Shown here piece by piece: positions 16,924 to 26,030 of a stretch of 37,248 bases of DNA. Below the pieces are notes generated by a model. That model worked only from the letters and a program-made list of their open reading frames with translations. It was not told where the DNA came from and made no database searches. This stretch comes from Anaerolineales bacterium HSG24 (GTDB lineage Bacteria > Chloroflexota > Anaerolineae > 4572-78 > J111). The stretch is taken from positions 1 through 37,248 of the forward strand of contig JAUCGB010000035.1 in the NCBI GenBank assembly GCA_030377895.1, written 5' to 3'. Position 1 is the first letter of the stretch; every line of letters begins with the position of its first letter. A program made the position numbers and the translations under genes.

Positions 16924-18000
16924 ATGATAAAAAATTTTTCCTTAAACCCCACCTATGTCCAAGTCAATAACCATTTGTTTGAATTAGCCCGCTCTGGTAA
17001 ACGGCTCACGCACCTTGCTCTGGTGCTAATTTTGGGCATCACTTTCGTATTAATCTCTCAAATGATTGGCTTATTGATTGCCCCCCCCTTTATTGTGTTG
17101 ATTGCTTTTCTAACCGGTAAAACTTCGATGGCTCAGTTTCAAAGCATTATGACCAACATTAACCTAGATTTAGCCCTACTCGAAACGCCGGAGCGATTCC
17201 TCGCCGCCCCCAGCATGCAAGCCTTAATTCGCCTGCTCTCCCCCTCCGATGGATACGGAGCCGCTATTTATCTGATTGCTCTGTTTGGCCCAGTGTTTTT
17301 GCTTTTGGGATTATGGTCATATTTTTTTGAAAAACGTCCCTTTTGGACCTTGGGGTTTGAGGGAACGAATGTGCTGCTTCAATATGGACGCGGGATGGGC
17401 GTAGCATTTGTTACATTTTCCGCCGCGGTCGGTTTGGCCGCGATGATGGGGTATATCGATATTGAGCAAGGTTCGCCACAACGGGCAGGCATGCTGGCCC
17501 TAGACGGGGTTATCATCATTTTTTTAGGTTGGATGGTGCAGGGCGCGGCCGAAGAGGTACTGACTCGAGGCTGGATGATGCCGATAATCGGGGCGCGCTA
17601 CAATCGCCCTTGGTTGGGCATTATCATCTCATCCCTTTATTTTGGCGTGCTTCATCTCTGTAACAACGAAATCAGCATTATTGCCATGCTGAACCTGTTT
17701 CTGGTCGGACTGTTTGCCTCATTATACGCCTTATGGGAAGGTGGCTTGTGGGGGGTATGTGGCTTTCACTCGACATGGAATTGGACACAGGGTAATATTT
17801 TAGGGTTTGAAGTAAGCGGCAATCCCCAAGTGGCCGGGACATTGATTAATTTGGAAGAAATTGGCCCAGACATCATCACCGGCGGAGGTTTTGGCCCAGA
17901 AGGTGGCTTGGCTGTGACCGTGGTTCTGCTGGTTAGTTGTGGGGTCATGTGGTGGCTTGGTCGAGATAGAGAGGCTATCAACGTAAGGAATGAGCATTAA
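16924..18000 (+). CDS. CPBP-family intramembrane metalloprotease
   Basis: A 358-residue polytopic membrane protein with about eight hydrophobic segments. It carries the CPBP (CAAX protease/bacteriocin-processing, formerly Abi) motifs in order: E-E-V-L-T-R-G with Glu210-Glu211 and Arg, F-G-V-L-H-L with His244, and F-H-S-T-W-N-W with His282. These residues form the glutamyl/metal active site of the Rce1-like fold. The substrate in bacteria is usually unknown. The N-terminal 140 residues form a separate hydrophobic region before the core. The gene follows the pentapeptide-repeat gene by 38 bases and may share its transcript. The following 151 bases lead to the dha genes with their own promoter. 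Confidence 0.85.
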   Translation: MIKNFSLNPTYVQVNNHLFELARSGKRLTHLALVLILGITFVLISQMIGLLIAPPFIVLIAFLTGKTSMAQFQSIMTNINLDLALLETPERFLAAPSMQALIRLLSPSDGYGAAIYLIALFGPVFLLLGLWSYFFEKRPFWTLGFEGTNVLLQYGRGMGVAFVTFSAAVGLAAMMGYIDIEQGSPQRAGMLALDGVIIIFLGWMVQGAAEEVLTRGWMMPIIGARYNRPWLGIIISSLYFGVLHLCNNEISIIAMLNLFLVGLFASLYALWEGGLWGVCGFHSTWNWTQGNILGFEVSGNPQVAGTLINLEEIGPDIITGGGFGPEGGLAVTVVLLVSCGVMWWLGRDREAINVRNEH

Positions 18001-18077
18001 TTAAGAAAATTCAATGCAATTCCGATTTCTTAGCCTAATATCTCTTCTCTTCCAATCCCACAAACTCTCTCTATAAT

Positions 18078-18105
18078 TTGCCAATTACATTTAATTCTAT
18101 ATACT
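18078..18105 (+). promoter_or_regulatory. Candidate sigma-70-type promoter for dhaLK
   Basis: TTGCCA (18078-18083) and TATACT (18100-18105) are separated by 16 bases and lie 46 bases before the dhaL ATG. A second TATAAT at 18072-18077 lacks a good -35 box. Confidence 0.45.
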
Positions 18106-18151
18106 TGTAGCCAAAATCACTGCTGACAGTTTATCTCAGGAAAACAAAACC

Positions 18152-18790
18152 ATGATTAGCATAGAAAATTTATTAACTTGGTTGATTGCACTCCAAACAA
18201 CCTATCTTGAAAACAAACAATATCTAACCGATTTAGATGCCGCTATTGGTGATGCTGACCATGGCATTAACATGGAACGAGGCTTCACCGCAGTTAAACA
18301 AAAAATTGAGGCGACCGATCATAATGATGTTGGTAGTTTGTTAAAGATAACTGCGATGACCCTTATCTCAACGGTCGGTGGGGCATCAGGCCCACTTTAT
18401 GGCACATTCTTTTTGCGAGCCAGCACCGCTTGTGCGAGAAAAACGACGTTAACCAATGCCGAATTGGTCAACATGTTTGATGTTGGTTTACAAGGCGTTG
18501 TCCAACGAGGTAAAGCTCGATTAGCAGACAAAACGATGATCGATGCACTAACGCCAGCTTTAGAGGCGATGACACAAGCCCTAGAAAACGGGGCTAGTTT
18601 AACCAATATTCTTCAAGCCGGAACTGATGCGGCTGAACATGGGATGCAACAGACCATTCCCATGCTCGCCAAAAAAGGTCGAGCCAGTTATCTCGGTGAG
18701 CGTAGTATCGGGCACCAAGATCCGGGCGCGACCTCATCCTATTTAATGTTAAAAACAGCCCTCGATGTATGGGGGAATGAGGAGACATGA
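18152..18790 (+). CDS. dhaL: Dihydroxyacetone kinase subunit DhaL
   Basis: The ADP-binding subunit of the PTS-dependent dihydroxyacetone kinase (212 residues, normal length). The magnesium-binding Asp cluster is seen as [12 protein letters not shown], with Asp29, Asp34 and Asp36. The C-terminal [10 protein letters not shown] loop is also typical. In the known system DhaL keeps ADP bound permanently, receives phosphate from the DhaM EIIA domain and hands it to dihydroxyacetone on DhaK. An AGGA ribosome binding site precedes the ATG. The stop codon overlaps the dhaK start by four bases (ATGA), indicating translational coupling. The order L-K, then a tRNA, then M is unusual. Confidence 0.93.
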   Translation: MISIENLLTWLIALQTTYLENKQYLTDLDAAIGDADHGINMERGFTAVKQKIEATDHNDVGSLLKITAMTLISTVGGASGPLYGTFFLRASTACARKTTLTNAELVNMFDVGLQGVVQRGKARLADKTMIDALTPALEAMTQALENGASLTNILQAGTDAAEHGMQQTIPMLAKKGRASYLGERSIGHQDPGATSSYLMLKTALDVWGNEET

Positions 18791-19788
18791 AAAAATTAAT
18801 TAACGATACAGCAGATGTAGTTAGTGAAGCTTTAGTAGGCATAGGCGCGGCGCATGCTGATTTGCTCCGAGTCGATCTGGATAAGAAAACTATCATGCGG
18901 GCAGACGGGCCGATTCAAGGCAAGGTTGCCCTTATTTCTGGCGGAGGCAGTGGTCATGAGCCAATGCATGGTGGCTATGTTGGAATGGGCATGCTGGATG
19001 CGGCATGTGCGGGTGAAGTATTCACCTCACCGACACCGGATCAAATGGAAGCGGCGACCAAAGCAGTTGACGGTGGCGCGGGCGTGTTACATATCGTCAA
19101 AAACTATACTGGTGATGTCATGAACTTTGAGATGGGCGCGGAGTTATGCCAAGCCGAAGGGATTGCTGTCGAAGCAGTAGTGATAAATGACGATGTCGCC
19201 GTGCAAGACAGCCTCTACACTGCCGGACGACGGGGAGTTGGCACAACGGTTTTAGCCGAAAAATTGTGCGGCGCGGCAGCAGAACGAGGGGATGACCTAC
19301 AAGCTGTGGCGAATCTATGTCGCAAAGTCAATGACCAAGGTCGCTCAATGGGCATGGCGTTGACCTCATGTACCGTCCCCGCGGCGGGTAAGCCGACCTT
19401 TGAGCTTGGCCCAAATGAGATGGAAATCGGTATCGGCATCCACGGTGAGCCGGGCCGAGAACGGATGGAACTGAAATCTGCCCGTGAGATTGTCGCCATG
19501 ATGAGCGAGGCGATTTTGTCTGACCTGCCCTTCGAGTCGGGAGACCAAGTGATTGCCTTAGTCAACGGCATGGGCGGTACGCCTCTTATCGAATTATACC
19601 TCATATACAACGAACTAAACCAAATCTGTCAGGCACGCGGTATCACCATCGCCCGACAATTGGTCGGTAACTATATCACCTCATTAGAGATGGCGGGCTT
19701 TTCCATTACCCTGCTTCGGGCTGATGAAGAGATGCTCGTTTTGTGGGACGCGCCTGTCCACACTCCGGCCCTGCGGTGGGGTGTTTAG
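18787..19788 (+). CDS. dhaK: Dihydroxyacetone kinase subunit DhaK
   Basis: The substrate-binding subunit (333 residues) that binds dihydroxyacetone covalently through a histidine as a hemiaminal. His219 in G-I-G-I-H-G-E-P-G matches that residue. The N-terminal glycine-rich loop S-G-G-G-S-G-H-E-P near 55-64 and N-Y-T-G-D near 105-109 are also diagnostic. It overlaps dhaL by four bases. Downstream come a structured inverted repeat, a tRNA-Lys gene and then the phosphotransferase partner encoded at 20157. The product, dihydroxyacetone phosphate, enters glycolysis. Confidence 0.95.
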   Translation: MKKLINDTADVVSEALVGIGAAHADLLRVDLDKKTIMRADGPIQGKVALISGGGSGHEPMHGGYVGMGMLDAACAGEVFTSPTPDQMEAATKAVDGGAGVLHIVKNYTGDVMNFEMGAELCQAEGIAVEAVVINDDVAVQDSLYTAGRRGVGTTVLAEKLCGAAAERGDDLQAVANLCRKVNDQGRSMGMALTSCTVPAAGKPTFELGPNEMEIGIGIHGEPGRERMELKSAREIVAMMSEAILSDLPFESGDQVIALVNGMGGTPLIELYLIYNELNQICQARGITIARQLVGNYITSLEMAGFSITLLRADEEMLVLWDAPVHTPALRWGV

Positions 19789-19889
19789 ACAAATTGCTTT
19801 ATCTAAAGCACTCTGTTAGAAATAACGGTTATTCGAGTAGCTTTACCAAATTTCACAAAAAAACCAGTTAGAGTTCAAATTTTTTAAAC

Positions 19890-19955
19890 TATCCCAAACC
19901 TGTCCGAGGGTATAGCCCCTAGTCATCCGATGACTAAATCGGCAGGTTTGGGATA
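19890..19955. repeat. Nested inverted repeat downstream of dhaK
   Basis: The outer arms TATCCCAAACCTGTCCGA (19890-19907) and TCGGCAGGTTTGGGATA (19939-19955) pair over 17 bp with one bulged T. Inside lies a second palindrome, TAGTCAT-CCG-ATGACTA, at 19920-19936. No T-run follows, so it is not a classic terminator. The inner palindrome recurs at 31157 and 36452, which suggests a repeat family. Confidence 0.7.
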
Positions 19956-20028
19956 CAGCGTTGTTTTCATCCTATTAGATATGATCATTCCACGTATTAT
20001 AGTATAAATAACACGAATTACGCAACAG

Positions 20029-20101
20029 CCCCTTGTAGCTCAATTGGTAGAGCAACGGATTCTTAATCCGTAGGTCGCAGGTTCGATCCCTGCCGGGGGG
20101 A
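20029..20101 (+). tRNA. tRNA-Lys (anticodon CTT)
   Basis: The full cloverleaf can be drawn: acceptor CCCCTTG with CGGGGGG (two G-U pairs), D arm GCTC/GAGC, anticodon arm ACGGA/TCCGT with loop TTCTTAA (anticodon CTT at 20062-20064), T arm GCAGG/CCTGC with loop TTCGATC, discriminator A. The CCA end is not encoded. It lies 240 bases after dhaK and 55 bases before the dhaM fusion gene, on the same strand. Confidence 0.96.
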
Positions 20102-20156
20102 TTAAGGTTTATGTATACATAAATTTGGATGATGTGATAGTCTTGAGTGATAAAAT

Positions 20157-22682
20157 ATGGTTGGAATTGTTGTTGTTTCTCATAGCTACAAACTAGCGGC
20201 TGGTGTATTAGATTTGGTCGAGCAGATGACTCAAGGACAGGCTTCTATCGCCGCGGCCGCGGGCATTGATGACCCTGCCAATCCGATTGGCACCGATGCG
20301 TTTCGAGTACAAGATGCCATCGAATCGGTTTATAGTGACGATGGCGTGATGATAATGATGGATTTAGGAAGCGCGATTTTGAGCGCAGAAACTGCCAAAG
20401 AGTTTCTATCACCCGACCAACAACCAAACGTCTATCTTTGTGAAGCCCCCTTGGTTGAGGGAACGATTGCGGCCGCGGTTCAATCCCTTGTCACCACCGA
20501 CATTCATCAAATATTAGACGAAGCCCGAGGCTCTTTGAGATTCAAAGCCAATCAGCTTTGCCCAGCAGAGGGTGAAGAGCCTATTCAAAGTGAGAACGGG
20601 TTGGAACAATCTCCGGCATTACCAGAACAAGATGCGGCTATCGAGTGTCGGTTGGTAGTTCACAACCATCATGGTTTGCATGCCCGCCCATCAGCCCAAT
20701 TGGTTAAGGTCGCGGCTCAATTTGAGGCCAACGTTACGATTGGCATTAGTGGTGATGATAGCTCACAGGTCAACGCCAAAAGCATCAACCAAGTGATGAT
20801 GTTGGCGGTTAAGTCGGAGCAAATCGTGGTGATTAAGGCAACCGGCCCCACTTCGTTTGAAGCGATTGTCGCCCTGCAAAGTTTGGTGGCCGACCGATTT
20901 GGCGAAGTGGACTCTATGTCATCACTTCCAGCCTCGGATACCCCATCAGCCTCATCAGCCTCATCAATCGAGACCGCCGCCGCCAACGAATGGCAGGGAA
21001 TTCCAGTTTCTGCCGGAGTTGTGATCGGGCGGGCGGTGCGTTATCAACCTACTTTGATAGAAGTTCCCCATCGTCACACTGATAATCCCTCCTATGAGCA
21101 TGAACGGTTACAGCAAGCCATCGCCGAGGTCTATGATGAATTAGAGGCGACATATCAGCAACATCAACATCAGCTTGACGAAGAGGCGGCTATTTTTGAA
21201 GCCCACCAACTTTTGTTGACCGACCCCACCTTGCTTGATAAGCTACAGAGCCGCCTCAAGCAGGAATCGTTGACGGCTGAAACAGCATGGCAAATTTGTC
21301 TTAATGAGCTAATCACCCAATATCATGCTCTGCCCGAACCATACATGCAGGCGAAAGCGATTGATTGGTTGGATATTAGTCAGCAGGTGTTGCGAGTCCT
21401 AACTGACAATCGTGCCATCAATTTTGAGCTAGACACGCCAGCCATCCTCATAACCACTGATTTAACCCCCTCAGAAGCAATCGCCTTAGACCCAAACATC
21501 GTTATCGGACTTTGTACCGAGTCCGGAAGCGCAACCTCCCACACCGCGATTATCGCTCGTGGGTTGGGGATTCCGACAGTGGTTGGTTTGAGTAGCCAAC
21601 TGTCCCAAGTAGCAGATGGCACACCGTTGGTTCTAAATGGCAGTACCGGGCAATTGTGGGTTGAGCCATCTGCCGAGCAACAAGAACGATTGCAAGCAGA
21701 TCATCAACAATGGCTGACGAAGCAACAACAGTTTGAGCAATATCGTCATCAACCGGCTCAAACTAAAGACAATCAATCTGTCACCCTTTTGGCAAATATT
21801 GCTACTTTGGCTGACCTGTCCGTTGCGCTAAAACAGGGGGCGCAAGGGGTGGGGTTGCTACGCACCGAATTTTTCTATAGCCAGCAAAAAACGCTCCCCA
21901 CCGAGATGGAGCAGACTGCATACTATAAAGCGATAGCCGAATCGCTCGGCCCACATCCATTGACGATTCGGACTTTGGACGTGGGGGGGGATAAGCCGTT
22001 AGCTTACCTCAACCTTAAGCCTGAATTGAATCCGTTTTTAGGGCGACGGGGCATCCGAGCAAGTTTGGCCGAGCCGGAAATTTTGCAAATACAACTACAG
22101 GCAATTCTGCGGGCTTCGGTGGGGCATAAGTTTAAGATTATGTTCCCCATGATTAGCACGATGGCGGAAGTACGAGCCGCAAAGCAGATTCTGCAAGCCG
22201 CTCAAGCCTATTTGCAACAGGCGGGTGTGCCGTTTGAGGAACATATTCCGATTGGGATTATGATTGAACTGCCAGCCGCGGTTATCATAGCAGACTTGTT
22301 AGCTACAGAGGTCGATTTTTTCAGCCTTGGCACAAACGATTTAGCCCAATATACTATGGCCGCAGACCGCACCAACCCTGATGTGGTTGAGTTGGTTGAC
22401 CCATTCCATCCGGCTCTGTTGCGATTGATTCAGCAGACCGTAATCGCGGCTCATCAGGCCGATATTGATCTCAGTTTGTGTGGTGAAATAGCCAGCAACC
22501 CGTTAGCAATTCCACTTTTGCTAGGGTTGGGGGTGATGAAGTTTAGTATGAACGCCCCCGCGATTCCTCAGATTAAACAAGTTTTGGCGCAGGTGACTAT
22601 GGCTCAGGCAAAAGACATGGCTCAAACGGCGTTGGGCTTAGAGTCGGCGGAAGCGGTGCGTAACTATGCGAGTAGGCAATAA
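20157..22682 (+). CDS. dhaM: DhaM-HPr-Enzyme I fusion phosphotransferase
   Basis: This 841-residue protein contains the whole phosphate relay for DhaKL. Residues 1-130 form the EIIA-mannose-like DhaM domain, with His9 in V-V-S-H-S. An HPr domain spans about 160-250, with His175 in G-L-H-A-R-P-S. Full Enzyme I follows from about 280: phospho-His462 in S-G-S-A-T-S-H-T, PEP-binding R-T-E-F-F near 567, L-G-T-N-D-L-A-Q-Y near 728 and the catalytic Cys775 in L-C-G-E-I. The classic E. coli DhaM stops inside Enzyme I, so it depends on separate EI and HPr. Here the chain can in principle take phosphate directly from PEP. A low-complexity Ser/Ala linker near 258-272 separates HPr from EI. The terminator at 22744 ends the unit. 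Confidence 0.93.
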   Translation: MVGIVVVSHSYKLAAGVLDLVEQMTQGQASIAAAAGIDDPANPIGTDAFRVQDAIESVYSDDGVMIMMDLGSAILSAETAKEFLSPDQQPNVYLCEAPLVEGTIAAAVQSLVTTDIHQILDEARGSLRFKANQLCPAEGEEPIQSENGLEQSPALPEQDAAIECRLVVHNHHGLHARPSAQLVKVAAQFEANVTIGISGDDSSQVNAKSINQVMMLAVKSEQIVVIKATGPTSFEAIVALQSLVADRFGEVDSMSSLPASDTPSASSASSIETAAANEWQGIPVSAGVVIGRAVRYQPTLIEVPHRHTDNPSYEHERLQQAIAEVYDELEATYQQHQHQLDEEAAIFEAHQLLLTDPTLLDKLQSRLKQESLTAETAWQICLNELITQYHALPEPYMQAKAIDWLDISQQVLRVLTDNRAINFELDTPAILITTDLTPSEAIALDPNIVIGLCTESGSATSHTAIIARGLGIPTVVGLSSQLSQVADGTPLVLNGSTGQLWVEPSAEQQERLQADHQQWLTKQQQFEQYRHQPAQTKDNQSVTLLANIATLADLSVALKQGAQGVGLLRTEFFYSQQKTLPTEMEQTAYYKAIAESLGPHPLTIRTLDVGGDKPLAYLNLKPELNPFLGRRGIRASLAEPEILQIQLQAILRASVGHKFKIMFPMISTMAEVRAAKQILQAAQAYLQQAGVPFEEHIPIGIMIELPAAVIIADLLATEVDFFSLGTNDLAQYTMAADRTNPDVVELVDPFHPALLRLIQQTVIAAHQADIDLSLCGEIASNPLAIPLLLGLGVMKFSMNAPAIPQIKQVLAQVTMAQAKDMAQTALGLESAEAVRNYASRQ

Positions 22683-22743
22683 CACCCGCATCTTGCATGC
22701 AAAGCAAGCTTTGCACTCCGGATCACTACCCTAAAAAGTAATG

Positions 22744-22780
22744 AAAAAGGCTACCATATTTAATATGGTAGCCTTTTTTT
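22744..22780. terminator. Bidirectional intrinsic terminator
   Basis: A 16-bp stem (22744-22759 with 22763-22778) with a 3-base loop, flanked by an A-run and a T-run. It closes the dhaM fusion gene and, read on the other strand, the convergent CpaE-like gene ending at 22859. Confidence 0.9.
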
Positions 22781-22797
22781 ACTGAAAGTCAAGTTAT

Positions 22798-22826
22798 CTA
22801 CCCGCAAGTTTAGAACTTGCGGGTAG
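22798..22826. repeat. Perfect 13-bp palindrome with 3-base loop
   Basis: CTACCCGCAAGTT, TAG, AACTTGCGGGTAG. It lies between the shared terminator and the end of the minus-strand gene. Without a T-run it is better read as an interspersed palindromic repeat than a second terminator. Confidence 0.7.
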
Positions 22827-22858
22827 GTGTGCAGGACTACCTAATCGTCAAACCGCTT

Positions 22859-23959
22859 CTACCCGCGCAAGGTGTTTGCCAAGCGGGCAATCGCGCCTGC
22901 CGCTTTAGAACGAGGACTACTAAACAGGAGCGGCGTGCGATTATTCAGCGATTTCACCATGTCTGGCTCAAAAGGAATGGTAGCGGTTATGGGCATCCGG
23001 AGCGCATTTTGAACATCCTCCACCGGTAACGCGCCATAAGGCATCACTTGATTAACCACTAACATAATATTTTTGCGCGCGACACCATGTTGCACCAAGC
23101 CTTGCACCGCTAACACCGTAGATTGTAGTGAGGGCATGTCAGGCGATAAAACCAGTAATATTTTGGTAAATTTCTTTAATAGTTCATCAGATTCATGCTC
23201 CAAAATGGTTGACGGCAAATCAAAAATCGAAAAAGGAAATTCGTCTTGTAAGGTTTGGGCTAAGGACGCTGTTTGCGGGGTCGAGGGAAGGATATTTTTG
23301 TTATAACGGTTCACCGAGGCCAGAAGTCGTATGCCTGAACTGTGCGGCACAAAACAGTTATTGATATGCTCGATTGAGATTTCCTCTTCGGCAAACAATT
23401 TGCTAACATTAGTGATTGGACGTAAGCCCAACATCAAGGCCAAATGTCCGCCAATCGGTTTCAGGTCAACCAGAGCCGGTTGAATCTTCAACGCCCCGGC
23501 CAAAGCAATCGACACATTTACGGCCAAAGTAGAAACCCCCGTTCCACCTCGTAGGCTCATAAAACCGAGCAGTTCGTTAACTGCCTCACCCGAATCTTGC
23601 GGAAGCAACTCATCAATCCGCTTCAACAGTTCCTCATTAGAGATGACTTTGGGCAGATAATCTGATGCGCCAGCATCTAGGGCCGTTTGACGGTCAATCG
23701 GCTGAAATCGAGCCGAGAACATGATCACTGGCGTGTTTTTAGTTTCAGGCAAAAAGCGAAGTTTTTTACAGAACTGATAGCCATGCATCTTCGGCATCAT
23801 CACATCGGCAATCACCAAATCTGGCTTTTGGGCCTGTGCTTCAATCAATCCTGTTTCGCCATCAATACATAAAATCGGAGTATGTCCGGCTCTGGATAAT
23901 GAAAATTTTAGTAGATTTAATATATTTTGGTCATCATCAACAACAAGTATTTTTGCCAT
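22859..23959 (-). CDS. Response regulator receiver fused to CpaE/TadZ-like ATPase domain
   Basis: A 366-residue protein. Residues 1-120 form a receiver domain with the acidic pair Asp8-Asp9, phosphoacceptor Asp52 (V-I-A-D-V-M-M-P) and Lys104 (Y-L-P-K). Residues about 130-366 form a ParA/MinD-type domain whose Walker A region reads R-G-G-T-G-V-S-T (137-144), with Val where the catalytic Lys of K-G-G-x-G-K-T would be. This combination and the altered loop are typical of CpaE/TadZ proteins, which mark the site of Flp-pilus or other polar machines. No tad/cpa secretion genes are in the window, so the partner is unknown. It starts 2 bases after the stop of the upstream 176-residue gene, and its purine-rich ribosome binding site lies within that gene's end. 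Confidence 0.82.
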   Translation of the reverse strand: MAKILVVDDDQNILNLLKFSLSRAGHTPILCIDGETGLIEAQAQKPDLVIADVMMPKMHGYQFCKKLRFLPETKNTPVIMFSARFQPIDRQTALDAGASDYLPKVISNEELLKRIDELLPQDSGEAVNELLGFMSLRGGTGVSTLAVNVSIALAGALKIQPALVDLKPIGGHLALMLGLRPITNVSKLFAEEEISIEHINNCFVPHSSGIRLLASVNRYNKNILPSTPQTASLAQTLQDEFPFSIFDLPSTILEHESDELLKKFTKILLVLSPDMPSLQSTVLAVQGLVQHGVARKNIMLVVNQVMPYGALPVEDVQNALRMPITATIPFEPDMVKSLNNRTPLLFSSPRSKAAGAIARLANTLRG

Positions 23960-23961
23960 CG

Positions 23962-24492
23962 TTATCCCCCATCTCCTAGCGACCAGAATTGGATTCGTGT
24001 TTTATTGACTAACAAAACCGGACTTTGATATTTTATATCCGGTAAAAATGCATTACGAGCCATCGCATCTAAAATTGGCAGAAATTTTCGGGTATCCCCA
24101 GTTAATAAAGCTTTGGCGTTGGTCGAGCCGTGCATTTGCAATTTGCCGCCTATTTCGTAACTGGGCAAAGTGATGTAAACAGGCAGAGCAACCTCATTGG
24201 CCCGCTGTGTTTTTTCTTTCAGGTCTTGTGACGTTTCGGGGGGTAACAAAATAAAATCGATTTTGTCCTTAATTAGTAAACCCCGCTTTTGAGTACGGAC
24301 AATCTCCCCCGGTTTATTAAACGGAGAGATATAAATATCAACCAAGGTTAAATGGTCGGTCGCTTTATCGTTTAAAATTTTAATCATCGAGTAACGATGG
24401 GCTACAACACTACCAGAAAAGCGATAACTTCCAACAAAAAAATCGGCGGTAATTCGATCTCTAGATTGTGAGAGGGGACGAATTAAACTCAT
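23962..24492 (-). CDS. Protein of unknown function cotranscribed with CpaE-like gene
   Basis: A 176-residue soluble protein without signal peptide or membrane segments. I do not recognise the family. It seems to have two beta-rich halves: a first around F-F-V-G-S-Y-R-F-S-G-S-V and L-T-L-V-D-I-Y-I, and a second around Q-F-W-S-L at the C-terminus. The close link to the receiver/CpaE-like gene (2 bases between stop and start) implies joint expression and probably a shared process such as polar localisation or surface-organelle control. The upstream purB gene ends 80 bases before it. Confidence 0.65.
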   Translation of the reverse strand: MSLIRPLSQSRDRITADFFVGSYRFSGSVVAHRYSMIKILNDKATDHLTLVDIYISPFNKPGEIVRTQKRGLLIKDKIDFILLPPETSQDLKEKTQRANEVALPVYITLPSYEIGGKLQMHGSTNAKALLTGDTRKFLPILDAMARNAFLPDIKYQSPVLLVNKTRIQFWSLGDGG

Positions 24493-24572
24493 AGTAGTCT
24501 TCTTTGCGATATTAGATTTTTAAAAATAGGTGAAATTTCCTAATCGCATTTTACCATATTAATAAAAAACTG

Positions 24573-26015
24573 TCATATTGATTTTTGGGTCGTGGAGTCA
24601 AGAGCGGTGCGGATTTGTTTGACCAACTCGCTCGCCCGATCCGGAGCGTCGCCGACATAATCGCTCGCATCCAACAAGGCCTGAACTCGCTCTGCTGACA
24701 GATGGACGGTAAGGCGCGCATCCTGCATCAATGTTTCAACCAAGGGAGTCGGCTCTCCGGCGGCCAGTTTGACCCAAGCCTTTAAGCTATGCTCACGGAT
24801 AACCTCATGCATCTCCTGCCGATCTGCACCCGCTTTGACAGCGGCCATCATGACCCGCTCGGTGGCAGCAAAGGTGCCATACTTCTCTAAGTTACGGGCC
24901 AAGGCGGCCTCATCAACCCGTAAATCGCGAATTAGGCGGATGCTTCGCCGGAGAATCTCGTCGGTGGCTAAAAATGCCGCGGGGAAGGTTTCGCGTCGAT
25001 TGGCCGAATCGTCCAAGGTGCGCTCTAACAGGGAGTGGGCGGCGTTGTCCCATGTCACGCGGGGCAGAGCGGCCACAAATCGAGCCAGACTGTCTATATT
25101 TTCGGCATTGATGGGGTTACGCTTAAATGGCATGGCACTCGATCCGACCTGCTTTTTGCCAAACGGCTCGGCCCACTCACCCAAAGGCGGAGATTGGAGT
25201 AGACGCAGATCAAAGGCAAATTTGTAGAGCGATCCGGCTAAACCGGCTAGACCGTTCAACACTAGCCAATCCTGTTTGCGGGGATAGGTTTGAGTCGCCA
25301 CCGGAAACGGCTCTAGGTTGATGGCCTGCATAACAATTGCCTCAAGCTGACGGGGCATGGCCCGCGTCGTTGTTTGGTCGTCAAGATCGGCCAGCAAATC
25401 CATGTATGAGGCTGATGTGCCAACCGCGCCCTTGAATCCTTTACCGCGAATACCGGATCGAATTCGAGTCAACTCTTGCCAATCGGTCAACAGATCAAAC
25501 CCATACTGGGCCAGCCGATAGCCCATCGTGCTAGGCTCGGCGGGTTGTAGGTGAGTAAAGGCGATAATCGGCGTGTCGGCCCATCGCTCAATCTGCGTGA
25601 CCAGTTCGGTCAGCAGGATTTGCAGTTTCGCCAAAATAACGTCCACACTCTCCCGCAAACGAAGCGCATCAACATTATCCTCAATATCCATTGAGGTGGC
25701 TCCCAAATGGATAATCCCACCCCCGATTTTGGCTTGCTCGGCATACGTTTTGACCTCGGCCATTAGGTCATGATGAATCTCCGCTTCAATCTCATGGGCA
25801 CGATCAACATCAATCTGGTCGATGTAGGCGCGCAAATCATCAACCTGCGCTTGAGTCACCAGACCAAACTCCTGTTGGGCTTCGGCCAAGGCAACCCATA
25901 ACAGTCGCCATAAGTACCGTTTGTGAACTTCACCCCAAATTTGGCGCATGTCGGCGGTGCCATATCGCCAGCTAAATGGGGATAAAAATATATCGTGGGT
26001 AAAATTTTGAGTCAT
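24573..26015 (-). CDS. purB: Adenylosuccinate lyase
   Basis: A 480-residue fumarase/aspartase-superfamily enzyme. It cleaves adenylosuccinate to AMP and SAICAR to AICAR in purine synthesis. Superfamily signatures are seen: H-L-G-A-T-S-M-D near 103-110, T-H-L-Q-P-A at 154-159 and the flexible catalytic loop G-S-S-A-M-P-F-K-R-N-P at 291-301. Length is normal for the family. An AAAGGA ribosome binding site lies just before the ATG. Fifteen bases upstream of the start codon begins the duplicated target of a 274-bp inverted-repeat element, so the original promoter may now be separated from the gene. Confidence 0.95.
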   Translation of the reverse strand: MTQNFTHDIFLSPFSWRYGTADMRQIWGEVHKRYLWRLLWVALAEAQQEFGLVTQAQVDDLRAYIDQIDVDRAHEIEAEIHHDLMAEVKTYAEQAKIGGGIIHLGATSMDIEDNVDALRLRESVDVILAKLQILLTELVTQIERWADTPIIAFTHLQPAEPSTMGYRLAQYGFDLLTDWQELTRIRSGIRGKGFKGAVGTSASYMDLLADLDDQTTTRAMPRQLEAIVMQAINLEPFPVATQTYPRKQDWLVLNGLAGLAGSLYKFAFDLRLLQSPPLGEWAEPFGKKQVGSSAMPFKRNPINAENIDSLARFVAALPRVTWDNAAHSLLERTLDDSANRRETFPAAFLATDEILRRSIRLIRDLRVDEAALARNLEKYGTFAATERVMMAAVKAGADRQEMHEVIREHSLKAWVKLAAGEPTPLVETLMQDARLTVHLSAERVQALLDASDYVGDAPDRASELVKQIRTALDSTTQKSI

Positions 26016-26030
26016 GATTGTTTCCTTTGT

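Noticed and set aside
22798..22826. Perfect palindrome as terminator of the CpaE-like gene
   Set aside because: No T-run follows on either strand. The hairpin at 22744-22780 is the better terminator for both genes.
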